From assembly GCA_026119935.1 (NCBI GenBank), contig JALRMH010000020.1, positions 124,001-188,000 on the forward strand: a stretch of DNA of 64,000 bases, read 5' to 3'. Shown in pieces: positions 55,973 through 64,000 of the stretch. The translations under genes were made by a program, and so were the position numbers. The notes under the pieces were generated by a model that saw only the letters and a program-made list of their open reading frames with translations, made no database searches and was not told the origin of the DNA. The DNA comes from Endothia cerciana. Taxonomy: Eukaryota; Ascomycota; Sordariomycetes; Diaporthales; Cryphonectriaceae. Position 1 is the stretch's first letter; each line of letters starts with the position of its first letter.

Positions 55973-58724
55973 AACCTGGTATGACGGCTCTGGGTTGCTC
56001 GGAGGGCGGTGTACTCGGCAGGGCGACCCGGGGAATAAGAGACGGGGACGACGACGATGATGATATTGTCATCCAAGGTGTTCTCCTATGGGGTGCGGGA
56101 CTTTTTGTCGTGGCACTGCGCAGGAGACGGGGTGAGGCGCCTAAGCCTTGCCTGTGCCCGGCCGGACCTCGACGACGCAGAAGATGGGAGAATTGCCCCC
56201 GGTGCCGAGAGCAAGAGCGATTGAAGAGATCGGTGTCATTCAGGTCGCGAAGGCCACCCTCTTCATCCTACCAAGAATGGCAGGTATGATATCCTCAGAA
56301 GATCCACCAGGCCATGAGACCCTTTTGAAGCTGCCGGAGCAAGGGAGCGGTCCAGAATGTGAGAGGCCTCTACCACTTAGCACAGCCCACAACGGTTTCA
56401 TCGAGTGCGACAGGACAAAAGTCAGTCAGCCAGTTAGTCAGTCGGTCAGCACCGGACAAGCGGGCTAGAGAGCCCCAGCGTTCAGCTGGCGGTGAACAGG
56501 CTCTCTCTTCACCTGTGCCCCAGTGCAATCAGGCGGTAGGGTAGCCCGGGCTGACGGCGTCTGTTATGACGACCTCATCCAGTAGACTCTCTCTGTTGGG
56601 TCAAAGCGGTTCACCTGGCGGGCGAATCCCGCGCAAGCCCCAGGGCCAGAGCTGCTGCAATTTCCGAACGGGCGCCTCTTTGCTCTGGGCGGCGGCAGCC
56701 AGACACGAGGGCTCTCTCTCTCTCTCTCTCTCTCACAGCCACCGGAAAGCAGCCAGCTGCAGACTCAAAATGGTGTTATTCATTTCTTCTTTTCTTCCTC
56801 TTGTCCCGTTGGTGCGACTTGGCAAAGAACGCCGACCGCCCCACGTGCAATTTGGAAAGGAATTGGTGGCTGGGCTGGCTCTAGCGCCGAGCTGGAAACC
56901 AGGCGCGCAGAGCAGGACCTTGGGAAGCGCGGGACTCCACGAGGTGACCATAGCTCCTGTCCAGAAAGGGGAAAGGAGGGGTAGCTGAGGTCGAATTTAG
57001 GTAGCAGGGCTTGGGCCCACCAACCCTGACGTACCAGGGGCATGGGTCCCCTGCGGCGATCGCCCCATCATGCATCTAAACGAGCTTGGCAGGCCCTCAT
57101 GCGCATACACGAAAAACAAGAAATGCAGCAACCTCGTACCACCATGTACTTGCAGTAACCAGGCTCGACTGCCTTTCCTCCTCCACCGCAGACCGAGCCA
57201 AGCGTCTCTCCCAGCCAGTCGTCTGGCGCCCTGGTTTCATTCCAGACAGGCGGCTCTTTTCCGCTGGCTGCCGAGCTCACGGACACCGAAATGGTTTCTT
57301 CCATCCTCTATCGGCGCTGGGATGCTTGGGATGCTCTGGGCCCGGGCTCGGGGGATTGGACGTGGCCGCCCGCGCTGCAGATCCAGCTCAGCCCATGGGC
57401 CCATAGGTTACCATATTGGGTGCTCCGTATGCCGCCGACACGACCACTGCACGCTACCGCACGCTTCTCCGTCGTGGCGCCGGACTGGCAGAAGCCTGCC
57501 TGCTTGGGCTCGTGCAGAAAACATCCCGACTGGAGCCAGCCGTCCACGCGTGGCCGTACCGAACATATGCATGCAGAGAGTCTCGAGGCATTTCTTGTGG
57601 CCGCGGTTGATGGTCATGGGCCCCTCACAAGCTGAACAGCCGTGGCTCTCGACCTCAACCACACGGTCTAGGCGCGAGGGACCCGTCAGTCTGGGCATGC
57701 CTAGGCTCCTGGACTCCTGATATCATGGGGTGCTCGGCTTGGGCCCAGCCCATATCCATATCCCTTGGTCCCCACGGGCTTGAAACTGTACTGGGCAGGG
57801 CTATCCCACACCACCCACCCCTGGAACCATCATGACAAACGCCGGGCTGGGAGGCACCGCCCATCCCGGTATGCGGCACCATGTCTAGTCTGTATCCCTT
57901 CTCTCGGAACGACGACCAAGAAAGCTACTAGGGAGACGGGCTGTGCTGCCGGGCTATCCGTCCTCTCACACACACACCTACCACGGTACTGTGGTACCCA
58001 TCCTTACCCTCGCACATACTCGTTTTCCCCCGGCCGGCGTGCTGTTGACCTGCAGCGCGCTGCTGCAAGGCTCTATGCTATGTTTCGCCCGCCCCCCTTC
58101 TACCATGGTCAGTGCCGGCTGCTCGCCGCCCCACTCTCATTTATACCCGTCTTGGGTTCTGCTCGTCGTTTCGTGCGTGTCGACAGGCCGAAAAGCTCTA
58201 GGCGCCTCTCGTGACTTCGTAACTGGGTCCCAAGGGCGTCGAATAGTCTGTTGGGCCTCTTGACTAGACCACCTCAGCCGCGGCGAACAGATCTAGAGCG
58301 GGTGTAAGACGAGTTGTCTTTGGCTCCCTAACCCAGCCAGCCAGCCTCACGCCCTCAGCCCTCTTTCACGCAGCACTTCAGGTCTCCTCCGTTGGAGAAA
58401 AAAAAGGGGCCAGCCACGAGATCTCATCTTTATAACATCTTCACCCATAGTCTGCCCTCGCGCTCTCCCCGGTCGATGTCACGTATCCAGCTACGGTCGT
58501 CATAGGGCAGACCTTCCCTCGTTATAATCCCACCCTCGTTGTATCCCTCCCTCCTTAGACTTGGTCAGCCGCACTCGCTTCACCCGCTGACCCAGGCCTT
58601 ACCGTTTTCTTTCTTCCTGTCCTAACTTGCTCCGCCCTTGACACCCTTTTATTTTTATTCTTTATATATCCCTTCTTGTCTTCATCTCCCCATTGTCGGG
58701 CTTTTATTGGCGGAGTAGTGCAAC
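55973..58724. promoter_or_regulatory. 2.75-kb divergent intergenic region, ega3 / agd3
   Basis: Gene-free region between the divergent starts of Ega3 and Agd3. It includes a (CT)n run (about 56716-56734) and a short inverted GGTAC pair at 57982-57998 (CGGTACTGTGGTACCC). Open frames here do not resemble protein. Confidence 0.5.
58663..58669 (+). promoter_or_regulatory. Possible TATA box of agd3
   Basis: TATATAT in a T-rich stretch, about 55-60 nt before the deacetylase ATG. If used it implies a short leader. Confidence 0.35.
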
Positions 58725-61143
58725 ATGAAGCTGTTCTCGACGACAGCGCTGCTGGCGCTGCAGGCGAGTGCGGCTGCTGCTGCTCTCACCGTATCAAACA
58801 CCATTCTTGTCTTCGCACGAGACTCTGCGTCCGCTACGGTGGCCACCTTGGGTTTCCAAGGATACGGTATCCCATACCAAACTGTCATCGTGCCGCAGTC
58901 CGGCGTGGCTTTGCCAACGCTCAACTCCTCGACCACCAGCGGAAACTACGGCGGTATCCTCGTCCTGAGCGAGGTCTCGTACCAGTACTCAACAGGTTTC
59001 CTCAGTGCCCTGACTACCGCGCAATGGGATCAGCTCTATGCCTACCAGACAGCGTTCGGTGTTCGCATGGTCCGCCTGGATTCGTTCCCCACGACGGACA
59101 TGGGTAAGCTCGTGCCCCATGCGCACCCCCAGATGCCATCTCTAATCTAAGTCCTTGTGTGAAAATCTCCTCTAACCGGAGACTGGTTGTATAGGCGTGA
59201 CCACGGCTGTCGCCGGTACAGGATGCTGTGCCACCGGTGTCGAGCAGTACGTTAGGATAACGAACTCCTCTGCATTTCCAACCGCCAACATCAAGACGTA
59301 AGTCGGAATCGACCCACCGGGCTCAGACCTCCGGGGGTGACTCTCACTGACAGTCCCTCACAGCGGCGTCAATGCAAGCACTGCTGGCCTTTACCATTAT
59401 CCGGCAACCATCACCAACTCCAGCATCGCCACGCAGTTCGCTACGTTCGACGCTGAAGGCGAGTTCACCACAACAACCACTGCTGCCGTCATCAACAACA
59501 CTGGTGGTCGCCAGCAGATGGTCTGGTTCATGTCGTGGGCCACGGATTGGTCTCAGACCTCGAACTATCTACAGCATGCCTACATCCACTGGATCACTCG
59601 TGGCCTCTGTAAGCCGTTCCCACAGCCCCTCTCCCTAACTCTGGACGTTTGCTGACAGGGACACCCCCCCCCCCTCTCAGTCGTTGGGAAGCGGAAGGTC
59701 TACCTGAACACACAGGTGGATGATATGCACCTGGAGACTGACATGTACTATCCTAATGGCTCGACCTTCCGTATCCGCCCCTCGGACCTGGACTACCTGG
59801 CTGCTTGGCAGACAGATATCAACACCCGCCTTCCCTCCGGCTCCGCCTACTTTGTGGAAATTGGCCACAACGGAAACGGCGACATTGACAACGCGACCGA
59901 TACCGACGTGAACGGCGCATATTGCGACCCTGATTACGCCGTGGATTACAACTCCCCCCCTGACACAGCTCTCGAGTTTTACAAGCCCACGGGAACCGGA
60001 ACTGATCTCTGGCCCGAGACCTGGATCAGCTACAACTGGAGTTTGACCTGTGCCAAGGTGGACAGTGTCGCCACATGGTTCAATACCAACCCCAGTGTCT
60101 TTGCCGCCATCTCTCACACCTTCTCCCACGAAGAGCTCAACAATGCGACCTACCATGACGCCAGCCGCGAGATCTACTTCAACATCGCCTGGCTGAAGCA
60201 GATCGGCCTCTGGGATGCCACCATGTTCTCCCCGTCAGGAATCATCCCGCCGGCCATCACCGGTATGCACAATGGTGACGCGATGCAGGCCTGGTGGGAC
60301 AATGGCATCAGATATGTGGTCGGCGACAACACCCGCCCTGTCCTCCGCAACCCGAACAACACCTTCTACCCCCTCATCTCGACGGTGGAAGCCAACGGTT
60401 TTGCGGGCATGACCATCATCCCCCGATGGGCCACGACCATCTACTACAACTGCGACACGGCCGAGTGCACGACGCTGGAGTGGATCAACACCTCGGGAGG
60501 CTCCGGCTCCTTCGTCAACCTGCTCATCGACGCCAAGACCACCAACTCCCGCTACCTGCTGGGCCTGCACCCCGACCCCTACATGTTCCACCAGGCCAAC
60601 CTGCGCTCCGGGGACGTCGACACCTGGACGGTCGGCACCGTGACAGGACCATTGGCGCTGATCCAGATCTGGGTCGAGACCGTCACCCAGGAGGTGGTGC
60701 GCTTGACAAACTGGCCCATCTTCTCCATGAAGCACGACGACATTGGCGTGTACATGGTGAACAGGATGACTCTTGAGTAAGTGTCATTGACAGTCCTCCC
60801 CCACCCCCGCCCCCCCCCCCCGATCTTCCCTTGTTTGCCGTGGGCTTCCCATCGTATCTCATTCCCATCGTATCTCAATGCTGAACCTCTTTCCTTCCGC
60901 AGTGCTTGCAACCCCAACCTGGTCTACAACTACGCCGACGACGGCCAGTCCATCACATCCGTCACCGTCACCGCCAACTCCAACACCTGCTCTGTCCCCG
61001 TGCCCGTCACCTTCCCCGGCACCGCCAGCACCACGGCGGCCGGGGCCTACAGTGACAAGAACGGCACCGAGCCTCTCATCTACTACACGCCGATGACCGG
61101 CTCATCAGTAACGTACACGCTCGGCGCGGCTGTTGCCATCTAA
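58725..61143 (+). CDS. agd3: Secreted GalNAc-polymer deacetylase (CE18)
   Basis: Five exons, 58725-59103, 59195-59297, 59364-59608, 59681-60776 and 60903-61143, give 687 residues. A signal peptide (MKLFSTTALLALQASAAAAA) begins the protein. An N-terminal beta-rich domain (GFQGYGIPYQTVIVPQSG, GGILVLSEVSYQYSTG) precedes the deacetylase domain. Metal-site residues are visible: the Asp pair 256/257 in NTQVDDMHLE, and His388 and His392 in ISHTFSHEEL. The C-terminal part (CNPNLVYNYADDGQSI) forms a further beta-rich unit. Agd3 removes N-acetyl groups from GalNAc in galactosaminogalactan, giving positive charge needed for adhesion and biofilm. All introns are short and in frame; intron 4 has an 11-nt C tract. 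It is the last gene of the cluster. Confidence 0.92.
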
Positions 61144-61780
61144 GCATGGATGTGAGATTCTTTCTCGATGTGTAGCAATGGGGGGGGGGGGCCATATGAC
61201 GCTCTGTCGTGTGTGTATGTGTGTGTGACACATAGGGGGGGGGGGGGCGGACCTCCATGATTCTTGTCCCTCGCTTTATGACTAGTTACTACACAACAAC
61301 CACTGCATATAGAGGGGAAATCTGCATCAGGGTAGATGGGCGATAGGGCAGAAGAAGAAGAAAAAGAAAAAGTCTTGGGGTACCGAGCCATCGAGCGAAA
61401 AAGTGCGCAACGGCATATGACCTTGTGTGCTTTGTTTTTTTTTTGGTCCGGCGGACAGACGGCCTGCTTCTCTCGGTAGGGGGTCAGGGCTTGGGGCGAC
61501 GAGCATCATGTACTTGTTAATAGTAATGAACTTGGAACGACTCCGACGCCTGGAGATTGCTCTTACGATCCGGATCCGTGTCATGGTGAATTTGATCCTC
61601 GCATCCCCTCGTCCACATCCTGAGATGCCTATCAACACGCACGGCTCCGGCGGGGCCCTCTCGTCCCACAGCATTCTCAGCTCCCTCGCGGAGGGGGTTG
61701 GCGGCGAGCCCAGGAAGATCTTACCCAGACCAATTTCCGATCTAGAACCCTCAGGAACTCTCTCCCTCTCACAGCTCGAA

Positions 61781-61825
61781 AGGAAGGAAGGAAGGAAGGA
61801 AGAAAGAAAGAAAGAAAGAAAACAG
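61781..61825. repeat. (GGAA)n(GAAA)n microsatellite
   Basis: Tandem AAGG units pass into AAAG units downstream of the deacetylase gene. Confidence 0.88.
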
Positions 61826-63749
61826 ACCCCAAGTCCCCCCCCCCTCCCCCCCCTCCGCCACCAGCGAGATCTCGTCGGATCTTCTCCGCCGTGGTGTGAA
61901 AGCCTCGAGGCTCTCCGGCTGCCTCAGGCAGTGCACAGAGATAGATGATGGCGTCCTTCTAATCTCAACCTGCAATCCCCGCCTGGATGGACTCAGACGG
62001 CCCCCTCCTTTGCAGGAACATCCAAAGGGAAACCCGTCATTGATGTTGAGGACGTGAATCCATTTCTTGGGTCTATCTTGAGCATCCTGACCAGGGACAT
62101 TATCGTCGGCTACCATGATCGCTCCTCGTGGTCACTCACAGTACAACCCGGTGGCAGGTTGGCATCAGGACTTGGACACATACTGGTATTGTCTCCCAGC
62201 TTGTCACGAAAGCTCCTCACGCCGGGGTACGTCAATAGTAGATAGAAGGATCAAGAGCGCTCGCTTTGAGCTACACCACAGATAGTTTCGGGAGTGGCCG
62301 GCAACTTCTAGGATCAGGTAGAAGAAGAAGAAGAAGAAAAAAGAAGAAAAAAACCAAACCTAAAAACCATAAAAACAAAAGGTGATAGCCGGCCAACATT
62401 GGAAACGCCACCTAGGTACGGGTGCAATATCAAGAGATGATGTCCCGGGACCTAGACACCCCTCTCTTCTTGGTGGATGTATCCTGCCAGGAACGAACCA
62501 TTCTATCCACGATGCTGCTAGCTCTCGATAGTCTCGCCGGGAGGGGGGGGGGGCACCCATCCAATGCCCGTTTACACTACCACCCCCAGGGAACCTAGTG
62601 ATCCCCACCTCCTCCATCCATGTGGCCCCCCCGCGGCGGGTCGCTCCCCGCCGTATCGCCCGGCCCCGGATGTTCAGCTGCCAGCTGCTGGCCCCATCCG
62701 TCCGGTGCCTACTAGCGTCAGCCTCTCTCCCCGGGCAGACAGGCTCCCCAGCTTTATGTACCAACGAGGCGGGGCCTTGTTCTGTGCCCCATAGGAGAAA
62801 AAGAAAGACCAAAAAAAAAAAAAAAGGGAAAAGAACACCATGCGGCCACAATCCCCCTGATCACGAAACCCACCGTTCTATATGGTTTGGTTCATGGTTA
62901 GTATAGCAGCTGAGGGCGTAGCGCCCTGGCCGCCGCCGCCAACGCCGGGCCGCGCTACTGCAGCACAAAACGCCGCCGCCGGGCGGGCGCCTCCACGCAC
63001 GTGGCGCCCTTGCATTACGACGAATAAAATAAATGAAAAATTAAAATAAAGAAAGATTGAAGGTCTTGGCGGGACCCGCCGGACTATCTTCTTCGAACCA
63101 TGATTAAAAAAGATGAGGGGTTTCTTTCTTTTTGGGGGTTTTTTTTTTTTTTTTAATTTCATCTTTTGCATCCTTCGCCCCATTGTCGTATTTCCGAGGG
63201 GGAGCTGGGCTGTTTTGGGACGAGGCGGGGTTCGATATCGAGGCTATCACCTATCCCGGGGGGAGGGTGGGCATATGGCGGGGCGCTCCGAAAAGTGCAT
63301 GGCCTTGGATGTACCATTCAGTAGAAGGACGGCGCAATGTTATCGTCCGCTTTCATACGCCTCGCCCGAGAACGAGGGGGGAGGGCGGGACGACATGGCC
63401 CTCCCCGGAGAAAACTTCACCTCGCCTGTCCACCCCATTCACCCCCCCCCCCCCCGTTACCTCATGCTTGGGGGGAGGCTCTTGTTCAGCCTCAGCCCTA
63501 GGCGAATTGTATATCCCGCACGGGGCACCCCAGGATCTGCACGCCGCGTCTTGGCAAGGGCGGCAGGAAAAGAAAGGCGAGGCTTGACAGCTGCAGTTCG
63601 GGACGGACGACATGGGCCAAGCCAAGCACTGCGACGACATCTGTGTTGCATCGCGTCGGGACAAGTGCTCAAGCGACGATGACGTCCACCTCGGGGGGTT
63701 CCGAGACGGGAGTTCTCGCCGAATTCACTCGAGAAACGTGTAGCACGCT

Positions 63750-63786
63750 TTTTTTGATTTTGATTTTGATTTTGATTTTGATTTTA
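63750..63786. repeat. (TTTTGA)n simple repeat
   Basis: Five to six tandem TTTTGA units near the right end of the window. Confidence 0.88.
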
Positions 63787-63972
63787 TCTTTCTGTGTTAG
63801 AAGGGAGATGGGGGTTAGCAGGAAAGGAAAAACAAGGCCGAGCGAGGGCGGTCTGTCTGCCACAGGGTCTTGCTTCAACAAGTGTATTACTTCCGATTAT
63901 GTACTTTTAAGTGAAGTCCGCTACGTTGGGTGAGATGCCACATCCTCCCAAGATCAGATGCAGTTCATGCCC

Positions 63973-64000
63973 GCCTCCTCTCCTCTCCTCTCCTCTCCTC
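63973..64000. repeat. (CTCCT)n repeat at window end
   Basis: At least five tandem CTCCT/TCCTC units running off the end of the window. Confidence 0.85.

Larger units (their letters stand above)
61144..64000. other. Gene-free right flank rich in simple repeats
   Basis: No gene recognised downstream of the deacetylase. Present are G runs (61179-61190, 61236-61248), GGAA/GAAA repeats (about 61781-61825), a GAA run (about 62321-62350), poly-A (about 62810-62825), a C run (about 63440-63454), TTTTGA units (about 63752-63786) and a CTCCT repeat at the window end. On the minus strand 62100-62245, a short stretch (MCPSPDANLPPGCT followed by a GTGAGT) looks faintly coding but could not be extended. 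Confidence 0.4.

Noticed and set aside
62100..62330. Possible minus-strand exons (PSPDANLPPGCT before a GTGAGT; KLPATPETICGVAQSERS after a CTAG)
   Set aside because: Pieces do not join in frame into a recognisable protein and stops intervene; noted in the right-flank entry only.
62870..62935. GGTTAGTATAGCAGCTGAG, resembling a tRNA D-arm
   Set aside because: No matching T arm or acceptor stem was found within tRNA distance.

Overview
The window reads as nuclear DNA of a filamentous ascomycete (Pezizomycotina). Genes are split by short GT-AG introns of roughly 50-80 nt, coding exons favour G/C in third position, and homologous remnants carry stop codons and frameshifts of the kind left by repeat-induced point mutation (RIP). 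No rRNA, convincing tRNA, CRISPR array or intact transposon was seen. All exon borders below were worked out by eye from splice signals and protein continuity; none was tested against transcripts.

Positions 1-25.4 kb are a mixed, partly decayed accessory region. Intact genes are a beta-lactamase-fold serine hydrolase (243-2244), a GPI-anchored Cu-type superoxide dismutase (7190-8482), an SGNH/GDSL hydrolase (10441-11979) followed in the same frame by a second open stretch after a single TAG, an LCM/TcmP-type O-methyltransferase (13907-14801), a secreted eqolisin glutamic protease (15223-16354) and a copper amine oxidase (23057-25386). Between them lie four decayed genes: an RTA1-like membrane protein (3014-4067), a Zn2Cys6-regulator C-terminus (about 4740-5368), an isochorismatase-family hydrolase (20229-20981) and the C-terminal half of an OPT oligopeptide transporter (21455-22620). 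A monocarboxylate-type MFS transporter (27798-29444) separates this zone from the next.

Positions 29.8-61.1 kb hold what appears to be a complete five-gene galactosaminogalactan (GAG) exopolysaccharide cluster. It comprises a giant membrane glycosyltransferase with a GT4 domain (Gt4C/Gtb3 type, 29782-38814, minus), a UDP-glucose/UDP-GlcNAc 4-epimerase (Uge3, 44247-45896, plus), a spherulin-4-like GH135 hydrolase (Sph3, 52115-53366, minus), a GH114 endo-galactosaminidase with a type II membrane anchor (Ega3, 54628-55972, minus) and a secreted CE18 polysaccharide deacetylase (Agd3, 58725-61143, plus). The inferred pathway, taken from the Aspergillus system, is: Uge3 makes UDP-Gal and UDP-GalNAc, the glycosyltransferase polymerises and exports the chain, Agd3 deacetylates GalNAc so the polymer becomes cationic and adhesive, and Sph3 and Ega3 cut acetylated and deacetylated stretches. 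A small cysteine-containing secreted protein gene (about 47173-48095) lies inside the cluster. The cluster is spread over 31 kb with unusually long gene-free spacers rich in poly-C/poly-G tracts, microsatellites and GGTACC-type sites.
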